Shown: piece after piece, positions 31,763 through 41,059 of the stretch
Layout of the letters: every line of letters starts with the position of its first letter
How positions within the stretch are numbered: the first letter of the stretch is position 1
From: Cellulomonas dongxiuzhuiae
GTDB taxonomy: Bacteria; Actinomycetota; Actinomycetes; Actinomycetales; Cellulomonadaceae
DNA: 64,000 nt
Direction of reading: 5' to 3'
Assembly (NCBI RefSeq): GCF_018623035.1
Contig: NZ_CP076023.1
Span: forward strand, 2,790,001 to 2,854,000
The notes under the pieces: model-generated
Told to the model about the DNA's origin: nothing
Seen by the model: only the letters and a program-made list of their open reading frames with translations
The model's database searches: none
Made by a program: the position numbers and the translations under genes

Positions 31763-32980
31763 TCAGCCCAGGCGCGCGGCGAGGTTCTCGTCGAGGGCCG
31801 CGAGGAACTCCTCGGTCGTCATCCACGCCTGGTCGGGGCCGACGAGGGACGCGAGGTCCTTCGTCATCTTGCCGCTCTCGACCGTCTTGATGACCACGTC
31901 CTCGAGCGTCTCGGCGAACTGCGTCACCTCGGGCGTGCCGTCCAGCTTGCCGCGGTGCTTCAGGCCACCGGTCCACGCGAAGATCGACGCGATCGGGTTG
32001 GTCGACGTCGGCTTGCCCGCCTGGTGCTGGCGGTAGTGCCGCGTGACGGTGCCGTGCGCCGCCTCCGCCTCGACCGTCTTGCCGTCGGGCGTCATGAGGA
32101 CCGAGGTCATGAGGCCCAGCGAGCCGAAGCCCTGCGCGACGGTGTCGGACTGGACGTCGCCGTCGTAGTTCTTGCACGCCCAGACGTAGCCGCCCTCCCA
32201 CTTCATCGCGGCGGCGACCATGTCGTCGATCAGGCGGTGCTCGTACGTCAGGCCGGCCGCGTCGAAGTCGGCCTTGAACTCGGCCTCGAACACCTCGGCG
32301 AAGATGTCCTTGAAGGCACCGTCGTACGCCTTGAGGATCGTGTTCTTCGTCGACAGGTACACCGGGTACCCGCGCTGCAGGCCGTACGCGAACGAGGCGC
32401 GCGCGAAGTCGCGGATCGACTCGTTGAAGTTGTACATGCCCATCGCGACGCCGCCCGCCTCGGGCATCGTCACGACCTCGAACTGCTGCGGCTCGGAGCC
32501 GTCGGCCGGCTCGAACGTCATCGTGATCTTGCCGGCGCCGGGCACCTTGAAGTTCGTCGACTTGTACTGGTCGCCGTGGGCGTGACGGCCGATGATGATC
32601 GGCTTGTTCCAGCCCGGGACCAGCCGCGGGATGTTGGAGATGATGATCGGCTCGCGGAAGACGACGCCACCGAGGATGTTGCGGATCGTGCCGTTGGGCG
32701 AGACCCACATCTTCTTGAGGCCGAACTCCTCGACGCGCGCCTCGTCCGGCGTGATCGTCGCGCACTTGACGCCGACGCCGTGCTCCTTGATGGCGTGGGC
32801 GGCGTCGATGGTCACCTGGTCGTCGGTCGCGTCCCGGTTCTGGATCGACAGGTCGTAGTAGCGCAGGTCGACGTCGAGGTACGGGTGGATCAGGCGGTCC
32901 TTGATGAACTGCCAGATGATGCGCGTCATCTCGTCGCCGTCGAGCTCGACGACCGGACCGACGACCTTGATCTTCGCCAT
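31763..32980 (-). CDS. icd: NADP-dependent isocitrate dehydrogenase (type II, eukaryote-like)
   Basis: 405 residues. Starts [20 protein letters not shown], with substrate loop [12 protein letters not shown], metal-binding [10 protein letters not shown] and the NADP region [14 protein letters not shown], which ends [11 protein letters not shown]. The sequence follows the homodimeric type II enzymes rather than E. coli Icd or the monomeric form. It makes 2-oxoglutarate and NADPH. The ATG follows GGAGG. Its promoter region carries a CTCGAC-GTCGAG dyad also found before sucC, pointing to shared control of TCA genes. Confidence 0.96.
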   Translation of the reverse strand: MAKIKVVGPVVELDGDEMTRIIWQFIKDRLIHPYLDVDLRYYDLSIQNRDATDDQVTIDAAHAIKEHGVGVKCATITPDEARVEEFGLKKMWVSPNGTIRNILGGVVFREPIIISNIPRLVPGWNKPIIIGRHAHGDQYKSTNFKVPGAGKITMTFEPADGSEPQQFEVVTMPEAGGVAMGMYNFNESIRDFARASFAYGLQRGYPVYLSTKNTILKAYDGAFKDIFAEVFEAEFKADFDAAGLTYEHRLIDDMVAAAMKWEGGYVWACKNYDGDVQSDTVAQGFGSLGLMTSVLMTPDGKTVEAEAAHGTVTRHYRQHQAGKPTSTNPIASIFAWTGGLKHRGKLDGTPEVTQFAETLEDVVIKTVESGKMTKDLASLVGPDQAWMTTEEFLAALDENLAARLG

Positions 32981-33018
32981 GCGGGGGCCTGCCTCCTGTG
33001 CCGTGGGGTGTGGCGCCC

Positions 33019-33036
33019 AGGTTACTCGACGTCGAG
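33019..33036 (-). promoter_or_regulatory. icd promoter with overlapping CTCGACGTCGAG dyad
   Basis: On the minus strand TAACCT (33024-33019) is a good -10, directly preceded by the perfect 12-bp palindrome CTCGACGTCGAG (33025-33036). A protein bound there would block RNA polymerase. CTCGACATCGAGAGAC before sucC matches CTCGACGTCGAGAGAC here at all but one position. Confidence 0.5.
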
Positions 33037-33041
33037 AGACC

Positions 33042-33100
33042 CAGGAGGAACCGCCCGGTGCGCGTGCACCGCCCCTCCTGCCTGTGCGCGCACAGGCAGG
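33042..33100 (+). promoter_or_regulatory. Two overlapping dyads upstream of the aquaporin gene
   Basis: A first stem pairs CAGGAGG (33042-33048) with CCTCCTG (33074-33080) and encloses the hairpin CGGTGC-GCGT-GCACCG. A second, perfect 24-bp palindrome spans 33077-33100 with arms CCTGCCTGTGCG and CGCACAGGCAGG. The right arm of the first overlaps the left arm of the second, so in RNA they exclude each other. They could be an attenuator-like switch for the aquaporin gene or, as DNA, a protein-binding site. Confidence 0.4.
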
Positions 33101-33220
33101 CCTGGCATGCTGGGCTCTGCGCAGTTCGCCCCGATGTCGTCCACGCCGCGCCCGCCCACGGGCAGGCCTGACGGCTCGGCACCGACCGGTGGCTCACCCA
33201 CCTCACACGACAGGACCGAC

Positions 33221-34318
33221 ATGTCCCAGCAGAACCCGCAGACCCCCGAGGGCGCCCCGGTGCCCGAGGAGACCTCGCCGGCCCCGACCACCCCGGCCGC
33301 GACGACGCCGTCCGACGCCGCCGCGTCCGACGCCGCCGCGCCCGACCGCGCGTCGGCCGACGCCGCGCCGGCCGACGCCGTCGAGGAGGTCGTCGTCGAG
33401 GAGGTCGTCGTCGACACCCCCGTGACGCCCGCGCCCGTGACGCCCGCCGCCGACGACGACGACGACACGTACGTCCTGCCGGCCGGCACCGTGGTCGCCG
33501 CGGGACCCGGCCTGGTCGCACGTCTCGGAGCCGAGGCCTTCGGCACGTTCTTCCTCGTGCTCGTCGGCGTCGGCATCGCGCTGTACGCATCGTTCAGCAA
33601 CGTCGGCGGCGGACTCGGCGTCGGCCTCGGCTTCGGCGTCGCGGTGCTGGCCGGCATCATCGCGGTCGGCCACGTCTCGGGCGGGCACTTCAACCCCGCC
33701 GTGACGCTCGGCGCGTGCCTCGCGGGGCGCACGCCGTTCCGCGACCTGCTCCCCTACTGGCTCGCGCAGGTGGTGGGCGGTGCGCTCGCCGCGGCCGTGC
33801 TGTTCCTCACCGTGCCGACGTCCCTGCCGGGCCTCGTCAGCCAGGGTGCCGACACGAGCGTCCGATCGTTCTTCAGCAGCACCGCCAACGGCTTCGCCGA
33901 GCACTCGCCCCTGGCCGCGCTCTCGAACGGCGGGGCCGAGTTCAGCCTGGTCGCGGCGCTCCTCGTCGAGGTCATCGGCACGGCCGTGTTCGTCGGCGTC
34001 ATCCTCGGCGCCACCGACCGCCGTGCGAACAAGCAGCACGTGCCGTTCGCCGTTGGGCTGACCTTCACGGTCGTGCTCCTGCTCGCCACGCCCGTGACCA
34101 ACGGCTCGATCAACCCGGCGCGCTCGCTCGCCGCCGCGATCTTCTCCGACTCGTGGGCGCTGCAGCAGGTCTGGCTCTTCTGGGTCGCGCCGCTGCTCGG
34201 TGCCGCGATCGCGGCGCTGATCTACCGCGCGTTCGCGGCCGAGCCCGCCGAGGACTCGCTGTTCGCCGAGGACGAGCTGTACGTGGCCGAGGACGACGTG
34301 GTCGTCGTCAACCGCTGA
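33221..34318 (+). CDS. Aquaporin (MIP family, AqpZ-like) with long acidic N-terminal tail
   Basis: 365 residues. The first 95 are a low-complexity, Ala/Pro/Asp-rich acidic tail (EEVVVEEVVVDTP, DDDDDTYV) absent from ordinary aquaporins. The channel body has six helices and both NPA boxes (HFNPAVT near 155-161, SINPARS near 294-300), with VGHVSGGHFNPAVTLG typical of AqpZ. A second acidic segment (EDSLFAEDELYVAEDD) ends the protein. It should conduct water across the membrane. The first ATG of the body is not near a ribosome site, so the extended start is likely real; a CACGACAGGA site precedes it. Confidence 0.88.
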   Translation: MSQQNPQTPEGAPVPEETSPAPTTPAATTPSDAAASDAAAPDRASADAAPADAVEEVVVEEVVVDTPVTPAPVTPAADDDDDTYVLPAGTVVAAGPGLVARLGAEAFGTFFLVLVGVGIALYASFSNVGGGLGVGLGFGVAVLAGIIAVGHVSGGHFNPAVTLGACLAGRTPFRDLLPYWLAQVVGGALAAAVLFLTVPTSLPGLVSQGADTSVRSFFSSTANGFAEHSPLAALSNGGAEFSLVAALLVEVIGTAVFVGVILGATDRRANKQHVPFAVGLTFTVVLLLATPVTNGSINPARSLAAAIFSDSWALQQVWLFWVAPLLGAAIAALIYRAFAAEPAEDSLFAEDELYVAEDDVVVVNR

Positions 34319-34329
34319 CAGCAGCACCC

Positions 34330-34364
34330 ACGAGGCCCCGGGAGCACCGCTCCCGGGGCCTCGT
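34330..34364 (+). terminator. Terminator after the aquaporin gene
   Basis: ACGAGGCCCCGGGAGC pairs over 16 bp with its complement around an ACC loop, 11 nt past the stop. Confidence 0.8.
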
Positions 34365-34405
34365 CACGTCAGGAGCGACCTGCACCTCGACGGACGGACG
34401 ACGGG

Positions 34406-34948
34406 TCAGGCCGGGGGCAGCAAGGACGCCAGCACCGCGAGCGCGAGGGCGCCGGTCGCGAGCACCGCGACGTCCAGCGGCTTCGAGCGCACGGACACCG
34501 CCACCGGGCCCGGGGCCGGCGTGACGGCGCGCACGACCGCGGAGGCGAGCAGCAGCAGGGCGAGCACGTACGAGCCGACCACCGCGTCCGTCACGAAGGC
34601 GACCGCCACGGACGCGACGATCCCGGACATGGTCCACCACAGCGACCGGTTGCGTCCGGCGGCGAGGGAGGCGCGGGCGATGCTGCGCGGGTCGAGCGGG
34701 ATCTCCTCCGCGGGGACCTCCGCAGCGGGCTCCGACGGCGCGACCTCGGGCGGCGGCACCACGCGCGGTGCGGCCTCGACGGGCGCGGCGGGCCTGGCGG
34801 GCACCGGCGGCGCGGCCGCGCGGGCACGGGGCCGCACGTCCTGCTGCTCGGTGCGCTCGGCCTGGCCGGGTGCCGTCGGCGGCACCGGGCGTGAAGGCCA
34901 CACGGGGCGCGGCAGCCCGGCGGCCGGAGTGCGCGCAGGCGTCGACAT
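34406..34948 (-). CDS. DUF3017 family membrane protein
   Basis: 180 residues. A Pro/Ala/Arg-rich cytosolic N-terminus of about 90 residues leads to three hydrophobic helices (WWTMSGIVASVAVAFVTDAVV; YVLALLLLASAVVRAV; VAVLATGALALAVLASLLP). The membrane core fits DUF3017, an actinobacterial family usually found near folD, mdh or pur genes. Function unknown. ATG follows GGAGGGAG. It is convergent with the aquaporin gene and divergent from the flavoprotein gene. Confidence 0.7.
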   Translation of the reverse strand: MSTPARTPAAGLPRPVWPSRPVPPTAPGQAERTEQQDVRPRARAAAPPVPARPAAPVEAAPRVVPPPEVAPSEPAAEVPAEEIPLDPRSIARASLAAGRNRSLWWTMSGIVASVAVAFVTDAVVGSYVLALLLLASAVVRAVTPAPGPVAVSVRSKPLDVAVLATGALALAVLASLLPPA

Positions 34949-35067
34949 GCGTGCGCTCCCTCCGTCCGGCTCGGGTACCGCGGGGACGGACCCGGCCACG
35001 CTCCTGCCCCGTGGACGTCGCCACGGACGTGCGCGGTCGCCCCAGCCTACCGCCGCCGTCCCCCCGT

Positions 35068-35073
35068 TACGGT
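35068..35073 (+). promoter_or_regulatory. -10 hexamer of the flavoprotein gene
   Basis: TACGGT with a 6-nt spacer to the GTG at 35080 and no ribosome site; a leaderless start. Confidence 0.45.
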
Positions 35074-35079
35074 GATCCC

Positions 35080-36336
35080 GTGACCGACCCGTCCCGCGCC
35101 GTCGTCCCCCCGCCCGACGTGCTGGTCGTCGGGGGTGGGCTCGCCGCGCTGCGCACCGTCGCCGCCCTGCGGGACCACGGCTACGACGGGCCGGTGCGCG
35201 TGCTGGGCGCCGAGGGGGTCGCGCCGTACGACCGTCCGCCGCTCTCGAAGCACCTCCTGGACCGCACGTCACCCGCGTGGCTCGCCGACGACCTCGGCCA
35301 CGACCTGCACGCGCTCGCCGACGAGGTGCACCTCGCACGGCCGGCCCGCGGGCTGGAGCCCCGCCCCGGCGGGGGTGCGGTGGTGCGCACGGACGACGGT
35401 GCGCTGACGTCGTCGTGCGTGGTGCTGGCGACGGGCGCACGCGCGGTGACCGTGCCGGGCTGGCGCGCCGCGACCCTGCACACGGCCGCCGACGCCGACG
35501 CCCTGCGTGCGGTGCTCGGCGGCGAGCGACGCCGCCTGGTCGTCGTCGGTGCCGGCTGGATCGGCGCCGAGGTGGCGGGCGTCTCGGCCGCGGCCGGGCA
35601 CGACGTCACGGTCGTCGAGGCCCGGTCCGCACCCCTGGCGACCGCGCTCGGCGAGCAGGTCGGCGGGCTCACGCGGCCCTGGTACGCGACGGCCGGGGTC
35701 GACCTGCGGACGTCGGCACCCGTGGCGGGCGTCGCGGGCACGGCGGTGGACCTCGCGGACGGCACCCGCCTGGCCGCCGACGTCGTGCTCGTCGCGGTCG
35801 GCGCCCGCCCGGCGACCGGGTGGCTCGCGGACGTGCTGCCGCTGCGCGGCGGGGCGGTGGCGGTCGACGAGTCCTACCGCGTGCTCGGGGCGACCGGCCC
35901 CCTCACCGGCCTGCTGGCCGTCGGGGACGTCGCCGTGCGCCGGTCGGCGCGCCACGGCTGGGTGCCCGGGGGGCACTGGGACGAGGCGCTGCACGGACCC
36001 GACGTGCTGGTCCGGCGGCTGCTGGGGCTGCCGGTCGACGGCCCGGAGGCCACGCCGTACGTCTTCTCCACGCAGCTCGGCCACGACCTGACGATGTTCG
36101 GCCTGCCCGCGGTCGACGACCGGACGACCCTGCTGGGCGACCCCGCAGCCGGCGGGTGGACCACGCTGTGGAGCCGCGGCGACGTCGTCACGGGTGCCCT
36201 GGTGGTGGACCGGCCCCGCGACGTCGGCGCGGCGCGGCGCCTGTTCGCGCGCGACGACCTGCCGCGCGTGGCGCTGCCCGGCGCCGACCTGCCCGACGAC
36301 CTGCGGACGCTCCTGCGCACGTCACCGGCGACCTGA
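35080..36336 (+). CDS. FAD-dependent oxidoreductase, ferredoxin-reductase type
   Basis: 418 residues. FAD-binding VLVVGGGLAALRTVAALRDHGY at the start, APYDRPPLSKHLL, the central NAD-binding VVVGAGWIGAEVAGVSAAAGH near 160, and the second FAD contact LLAVGDVAVRR near 280. This is the layout of the FAD/NAD(P)H reductases that serve Rieske-type oxygenases or cytochromes P450 (BphA4/putidaredoxin reductase class), including the reductase C domain. No oxygenase or ferredoxin gene is adjacent, so the electron acceptor is unknown. Confidence 0.88.
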   Translation: MTDPSRAVVPPPDVLVVGGGLAALRTVAALRDHGYDGPVRVLGAEGVAPYDRPPLSKHLLDRTSPAWLADDLGHDLHALADEVHLARPARGLEPRPGGGAVVRTDDGALTSSCVVLATGARAVTVPGWRAATLHTAADADALRAVLGGERRRLVVVGAGWIGAEVAGVSAAAGHDVTVVEARSAPLATALGEQVGGLTRPWYATAGVDLRTSAPVAGVAGTAVDLADGTRLAADVVLVAVGARPATGWLADVLPLRGGAVAVDESYRVLGATGPLTGLLAVGDVAVRRSARHGWVPGGHWDEALHGPDVLVRRLLGLPVDGPEATPYVFSTQLGHDLTMFGLPAVDDRTTLLGDPAAGGWTTLWSRGDVVTGALVVDRPRDVGAARRLFARDDLPRVALPGADLPDDLRTLLRTSPAT

Positions 36337-36346
36337 GCCCGGGCCT

Positions 36347-36372
36347 GACCGCCCCTCGCGCGAGGGGCGGTC
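36347..36372. terminator. Bidirectional terminator between flavoprotein and purH
   Basis: GACCGCCCCTCG and CGAGGGGCGGTC form a 12-bp dyad with CG between them, placed between two convergent genes. Confidence 0.65.
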
Positions 36373-36388
36373 CGGGCTCCGGCCCGCG

Positions 36389-38023
36389 TCAGTGGGCGAA
36401 GTGGCGCGTGCCCGTCAGGTACAGCGTGACGCCCGCGGCGGCCGCCGCGGCGACGACCTCCTCGTCGCGCACGGACCCGCCGGGCTGCACGACCGCGCGC
36501 ACGCCGGCGTCGAGCAGCACCTGCAGGCCGTCGGCGAACGGGAAGAACGCGTCGGACGCCGCGACGGCGCCGCGCGCACGCTCGACGTCGCCGCTGTTCG
36601 CGCGCTCGACCGCCAGCCGGCACGAGTCGACGCGGTTGACCTGCCCCATCCCGACACCGACGGACGCTCCCCGGTCGGCCAGCAGGATCGCGTTGGACTT
36701 CACGGCCCGCACGGCCCGCCACGCGAACGCCAGGTCCGCCAGGGTGGCGTCGTCGGCGGCGTCGCCGGCCGCGAGCGTCCACGCCGCCGGGTCGTCCCCG
36801 GGCGCGTCGATCCGGTCGACGGACTGCACGAGCAGGCCGCCGGACACCGGCCGCGTCTCCACGAGGGCGGCGGGCGGTGCGTCGACGACGAGCAGGCGGA
36901 TGTTCTTCTTCTGCGAGAGCAGCGCGAGCGCGTCGTCGTCGAAGGCGGGGGCGACGACGACCTCCGTGAACACCGGCGCGATCTGCTCCGCCGCCGCGAG
37001 CGACAGGCGGCGGTTGGTGGCGATCACGCCGCCGAACGCCGACACGGGGTCGCACGCGTGGGCCCGCGCGTGCGCCTGCGCGACGTCCTGGCCGACGGCG
37101 ATGCCGCACGGGTTGGCGTGCTTGACGATCGCGACGGTCGCCGCGTCACCGTGGTCGTGCGCGGCGCGCCACGCGGCGTCCGCGTCGACGTAGTTGTTGT
37201 AGCTCATGGCCTTGCCGTGCAGCTGGCGCGCCTGGGCCAGCCCGGCCGGTCCGTGCCCCGTGGTGTAGAGCGCCGCGCGCTGGTGGGGGTTCTCGCCGTA
37301 CCGCAGGACGTCCGACCGCTCCCACGTCGCGCCGATCCACGCGGGGAACCCGGTCGCCACCCCGTCGACCTCGTCCGTCGTCGTCGCGACGCTGCCCATC
37401 CAGGACGCGACGGCGACGTCGTAGGACGCGGTGTGGACGAACGCGTCGGCCGCGAGCCGGGTGCGCTCGGCGAGCGTGAATCCGCCGGCGGTGACCGCGG
37501 CCACGACGTCGTCGTAACGCGCCGGGTCGACGACGACCGCAACGCTGGGGTGGTTCTTGGCGGCGGCACGCACCATGGACGGGCCGCCGATGTCGATCTG
37601 CTCGACGCACTCGTCGACGCCCGCACCCGACGCCACCGTCTGCGTGAACGGGTACAGGTTGACGACGACGAGCTCGAACGGTGCGACACCCAGCTCCTCG
37701 AGCTGGGCGACGTGCTCGGGACGACGGGTGTCCGCGAGGATCCCGGCGTGCACCCGCGGGTGCAGCGTCTTGACGCGCCCGTCGAGGCACTCGGGGAACC
37801 CGGTGACGTCCTCGACGCGCGTCACGGGGACGCCTGCGGCGGCCACGGTCGCGGCGGTGGACCCCGTCGAGACGAGCTCGACGCCCGCAGCGTGCAGCGC
37901 GGTCGCGAGCTCGACCAGACCGGTCTTGTCGTAGACCGACAGCAGCGCGCGGCGCACGGGGCGGCGCGTGGCGTCGGACGTGGGGTCCGCGACGGGGGCG
38001 AGAGGGGGCAGGTCGTGCGACAT
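36389..38023 (-). CDS. purH: AICAR transformylase / IMP cyclohydrolase
   Basis: 544 residues, the last two steps of IMP synthesis. The N-terminal cyclohydrolase starts [17 protein letters not shown] and has [32 protein letters not shown] and NLYPF. The C-terminal transformylase carries RYGENPHQ, the catalytic block [19 protein letters not shown] and [10 protein letters not shown]. It consumes 10-formyl-THF and its substrate ZMP is the ligand precursor sensed by the ZTP riboswitch found just upstream, so control is direct. It follows purN on the same strand with 173 bp between. Confidence 0.97.
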   Translation of the reverse strand: MSHDLPPLAPVADPTSDATRRPVRRALLSVYDKTGLVELATALHAAGVELVSTGSTAATVAAAGVPVTRVEDVTGFPECLDGRVKTLHPRVHAGILADTRRPEHVAQLEELGVAPFELVVVNLYPFTQTVASGAGVDECVEQIDIGGPSMVRAAAKNHPSVAVVVDPARYDDVVAAVTAGGFTLAERTRLAADAFVHTASYDVAVASWMGSVATTTDEVDGVATGFPAWIGATWERSDVLRYGENPHQRAALYTTGHGPAGLAQARQLHGKAMSYNNYVDADAAWRAAHDHGDAATVAIVKHANPCGIAVGQDVAQAHARAHACDPVSAFGGVIATNRRLSLAAAEQIAPVFTEVVVAPAFDDDALALLSQKKNIRLLVVDAPPAALVETRPVSGGLLVQSVDRIDAPGDDPAAWTLAAGDAADDATLADLAFAWRAVRAVKSNAILLADRGASVGVGMGQVNRVDSCRLAVERANSGDVERARGAVAASDAFFPFADGLQVLLDAGVRAVVQPGGSVRDEEVVAAAAAAGVTLYLTGTRHFAH

Positions 38024-38079
38024 GGCACACCTTCCTGGGTCGGTCGGCGGTCCGGACGGACCTCGGCAAGGACCCAGGC

Positions 38080-38158
38080 ACCCAGGCGGGCGGTGCACGG
38101 ACAGGGGTGGTGCTCGATCGCTCCCCGGTGGTCCTCCACCTGCGCCAGTCACGACCGG
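38080..38158 (-). promoter_or_regulatory. ZTP (pfl) riboswitch upstream of purH
   Basis: On the minus strand GACTGGCG (38150-38143), ACCACCGGGGAGCG (38132-38119) and CCCGCCTGGG (38090-38081) give the pfl core in the right order. It sits between purN and purH, so purH can be switched separately from purN. A second CCTGGGTCC copy follows at once (38079-38071) and could belong to the expression platform. Confidence 0.9.
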
Positions 38159-38196
38159 GGCCGAGTCTAGCGGTCGGTCGCCTCGCGCGGAGGTGC

Positions 38197-38853
38197 TCAG
38201 CCCAGGCGCGCGCGGCGGCCCTCGACGCTCAGGCCCTCACGCGCGATCCGCCCGACGACGTCGACGAGCAGCCGCCGCTCGACGACCTTGATGCGCTCGT
38301 GCAGCGTCTCCTCCGAGTCGTCGTCCGCGACCGGCACGGCCTCCTGCGCGATGATCGGCCCCGCGTCGACCCCCTCGTCGACGACGATCACCGAGCACCC
38401 GCTGACCTTGACGCCGTAGGCGAGCGCGTCGCGCACGCCGTGCGCACCCGGGAACGACGGCAGCAGCGCGGGGTGCGTGTTGACGGTCCGGCCGCCGAAC
38501 CGGTCGAGGAACGCCGCACCCACCAGCTTCATGAACCCGGCGGCGACGACCGTGTCGGGCGAGAAGACCCCGACCGCCTCGGTGAGCGCGCGGTCCCACG
38601 TCGCGCGGTCCGGGAAGTCCCGCAGCGCCACGACGGCGGTGGGGACACCGGCCTCGCGGGCGCGGTCGAGCGCCGCGACGCCCGGCCGGTCCGACACCAC
38701 GCCGACGACGCGCGCGCCGTACGCCGGGTCGACGTGCGCGTCGAGCAGGGCCGCGAGGTTCGACCCGCCACCGGAGACGAGCACGACCAGGCGGTGGCTG
38801 CGGGCCACGGCGTGGGCGGGCGGGACCGGACCGGGCTGCGCGGAGGACGTCAC
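38197..38853 (-). CDS. purN: Phosphoribosylglycinamide formyltransferase
   Basis: 218 residues. [19 protein letters not shown] at the start, the formyl-THF site [12 protein letters not shown], and the catalytic N-H-D set in [21 protein letters not shown] plus [18 protein letters not shown]. Formylates GAR in purine synthesis. A 20-residue polar lead precedes the fold; the GTG at 38853 is preferred because TAGGTT lies 7 nt upstream. Divergent from a small membrane protein gene. The riboswitch lies downstream of purN, so purN is not itself under it. Confidence 0.95.
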   Translation of the reverse strand: MTSSAQPGPVPPAHAVARSHRLVVLVSGGGSNLAALLDAHVDPAYGARVVGVVSDRPGVAALDRAREAGVPTAVVALRDFPDRATWDRALTEAVGVFSPDTVVAAGFMKLVGAAFLDRFGGRTVNTHPALLPSFPGAHGVRDALAYGVKVSGCSVIVVDEGVDAGPIIAQEAVPVADDDSEETLHERIKVVERRLLVDVVGRIAREGLSVEGRRARLG

Positions 38854-38860
38854 GCGGCGC

Positions 38861-38866
38861 AACCTA
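38861..38866 (-). promoter_or_regulatory. -10 hexamer of purN
   Basis: TAGGTT reads leftward, 7 nt before the GTG, without a ribosome site. A leaderless purN message is likely. Confidence 0.45.
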
Positions 38867-38927
38867 CCCGCCCGGCACGCGCCGGGCCCGCGCAGGTCCA
38901 CCCTCCGACGTGCGCGAGAATGACGGC

Positions 38928-39542
38928 ATGGGCAACCCGTGGGCACCGCCGGACAACTCGCCGTCACCCGGCGGGCCGGCATCCGAGCAGCAGGCACCCC
39001 CGGCGCCCGGCGCCCCGGCTCCGGCGCCGCAGGACGCCCCGCCGCCCGCGCCGCACGGCGCGGGCCGTCCGCCGGCCGGCCCGGTGCCGCACCCGGCACC
39101 TGGCGCACCCGGGCCGCACCCGGTCCGCCCGCCGGACCCCGCCGGGGTGGCGAGCGCGAGCCGCACGGCCGCCTGGACGGCCGCCACGCTGCTCGTGTCG
39201 GTCCTGCTGGTCAGCGCGCCGTGGCCGGCCATGCTCGTGGCGCCTGCCGCCGCGGTCGCGGGCCTCGTGCTCGGGATCGTCGCGGTGGTCCGCGCGGCGC
39301 GCGCCCACGGACGCGGGTCGGTCATCGCGCTGCCGGTCGTGCTGGTCGTGGCGTCCCTGGTGTGGGTCGGCATCAGCGCCCAGACGCTGCTGTACGTCGA
39401 CGCCACCCGCGACTACGCGCGGTGCGAGTCCGCCGCGCTCACGCAGCAGGCGCAGCGCGGGTGCGCGGTGCAGCTCGAGGACGACATGCGCGAGCGGCTC
39501 GAGAGCCTGCTCGGACGCGTCGGCGTCCCCAGCCCGTCCTGA
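38928..39542 (+). CDS. Pro-rich two- to three-helix membrane protein, unknown
   Basis: 204 residues. The first 75 are Pro/Ala/Gly-rich and cytosolic; then three hydrophobic helices (TAATLLVSVLLVSAPWPAML; VAPAAAVAGLVLGIVAVVRAA; VIALPVVLVVASLVWVGIS) and a short external tail with a cysteine pair (YARCESAAL, QRGCAVQLED). I do not recognise a family with certainty; the layout is like DUF4190-type proteins. GAGAAT lies 6 nt before the ATG. A GTG 18 nt upstream is the alternative start. Confidence 0.65.
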   Translation: MGNPWAPPDNSPSPGGPASEQQAPPAPGAPAPAPQDAPPPAPHGAGRPPAGPVPHPAPGAPGPHPVRPPDPAGVASASRTAAWTAATLLVSVLLVSAPWPAMLVAPAAAVAGLVLGIVAVVRAARAHGRGSVIALPVVLVVASLVWVGISAQTLLYVDATRDYARCESAALTQQAQRGCAVQLEDDMRERLESLLGRVGVPSPS

Positions 39543-39555
39543 CGCACCCCGGCAC

Positions 39556-39576
39556 CGGTCGACGGCGGGTCGACCG
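39556..39576. terminator. Hairpin between convergent genes
   Basis: CGGTCGAC and GTCGACCG around GGCGG give an 8-bp stem 14 nt past the plus-strand stop and 24 nt from the DUF6350 stop. Probably a modest bidirectional terminator. Confidence 0.4.
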
Positions 39577-39599
39577 TCGCCGGCCCGCCGGGCGGCGCG

Positions 39600-40907
39600 T
39601 CAGGGTGCGGCGGGCCCGTCCGCCGCAGGCACGTCCGCGGCGACGCGCGGCGCCCCGGCACGACGCCGCGCGCGCCGGGCGCGCAGCGCGTCGCGGACAG
39701 CCGGGTCGAACGGCACCGTCGCGCCGGCCGCGCCCAGCCCGCAGCCGGCGGCGACCAGCAGCCCGACCCAGAGCGGGCTCGCTCCCACGTGCGCCATGCG
39801 ACCCGGTCCCGCGGCACCGCCCGCGGCGGCGACGAGCAGCCCCACCACCACGCCGGCGGTGACGGCGAGCACCCCCACGGCGACCACGACGTCCCGTGCC
39901 CGCACCGGCGCGAGCCACCGCCGCACGGCGAGGCCCGCCAGCACGCCGACGCCGACGAGCAGCAGCGGTGCGACGAGCACGATGCCGCCGTGCGCGCCGG
40001 GCAGCGCCCCGAGCAGCGGCACCGCCGGCATCGGGCCGGCGACGACCTCGGCGGGTGCGAAGCGCGTCCCCGCACCGACCGCGAACCCGGGGCCGGCGAT
40101 CCACGCGAGCGCCCACACGACGAGGTTGGGGACGAACGCGAGCTCCGCGATCGCGAGCACCACGCCGCCGACCGCGTCGAGCGACAGGCGGCGCGCCACG
40201 TCGACGACCGTCGCGTGACCCGCCAGGACCCACAGCGTCGTCAGGAGCGCGGCGACGGCCAGGAGCGTCACGACCACCAGGAGGCCGCCGCGCAGGCCGA
40301 GCACCACGGGCGCCGGGAGCCGGTCGCGCACGGGCGCGACCACGCGCGACCACGAGGGCGCCTCGGGACGGCGCAGGAGCCCGGCACCGACGCCGAGCCC
40401 GCTCACGACCAGTCCACCGACGACGGCGCGCAGGGTCCCCTGGAGCCCTGCGCCGACGACCAGTGCGACGAGCCCGGTGAGCAGCGCGTAGCCGCCGATC
40501 GACGCCACCGCACCGCTGCGCGTCGCGTGCCCGGACCGGCGGGCCGACGCGTAGCAGGTGAACACCGCGAGCAGGGTGAGGCCGAGCGGGACGACGGAGA
40601 CGACCGCACCGCCGAGCGCCGCCGGCACGCCGTGGGCGAGCAGCCACAGGTTGGCCGCCACCACGACGGCCCGCGTCCACGCGACGTCGGTGTTGGCGGG
40701 GTCGGACGACGTCGCGACGAACACCGCGACGGCCGGCACCGCGAGCGTCAGCAGCGACAGCGCAGCGGCCTGCACGGCCGTCAGCAGCCCCACCGTCCAG
40801 CGCGGGGCACCGTCGATGGCCGACGCGAAGAACGTCGGCTGCGGGTCGTCCTGCAGGACGCGACGCGCGCGCCCCGCGAGGGGGACGGGACCGGTCGACG
40901 TGGGCAC
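39600..40907 (-). CDS. DUF6350 family polytopic membrane protein
   Basis: 435 residues with about nine to ten hydrophobic helices (for example LTAVQAAALSLLTLAVPAVA, PLGLTLLAVFTCYASARRS, GLLVVVTLLAVAALLTTLWV). Conserved-looking loops are NTDVAWTRAVVVAANLWLLAHG and PNLVVWALAWIAGPGFAVGAG, typical of DUF6350, which in actinobacteria usually follows sucC-sucD and precedes purN-purH; that order is seen here. Some databases call it cell division protein PerM-like. Function not established. The sucD terminator lies upstream of it. Confidence 0.8.
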   Translation of the reverse strand: MPTSTGPVPLAGRARRVLQDDPQPTFFASAIDGAPRWTVGLLTAVQAAALSLLTLAVPAVAVFVATSSDPANTDVAWTRAVVVAANLWLLAHGVPAALGGAVVSVVPLGLTLLAVFTCYASARRSGHATRSGAVASIGGYALLTGLVALVVGAGLQGTLRAVVGGLVVSGLGVGAGLLRRPEAPSWSRVVAPVRDRLPAPVVLGLRGGLLVVVTLLAVAALLTTLWVLAGHATVVDVARRLSLDAVGGVVLAIAELAFVPNLVVWALAWIAGPGFAVGAGTRFAPAEVVAGPMPAVPLLGALPGAHGGIVLVAPLLLVGVGVLAGLAVRRWLAPVRARDVVVAVGVLAVTAGVVVGLLVAAAGGAAGPGRMAHVGASPLWVGLLVAAGCGLGAAGATVPFDPAVRDALRARRARRRAGAPRVAADVPAADGPAAP

Positions 40908-41007
40908 GTGCCCATGGTCGCCGGTGCCCCCGGCGCGTCGCCGGACCCGGCCCCGGCGCGTCGCGGACCGCCCGGATCGCCCGACGTGGCTCTGCTCGCG
41001 CGACGCA

Positions 41008-41041
41008 CCGCGGCCCCGGTCCGTGGGGACCGGGGCCGCGG
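41008..41041 (-). terminator. Terminator after sucD
   Basis: A 15-bp stem (CCGCGGCCCCGGTCC and its complement) closes a GTGG loop, 19 nt past the sucD stop. Confidence 0.8.
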
Positions 41042-41059
41042 GGCGCGCTGGACGGTGCG

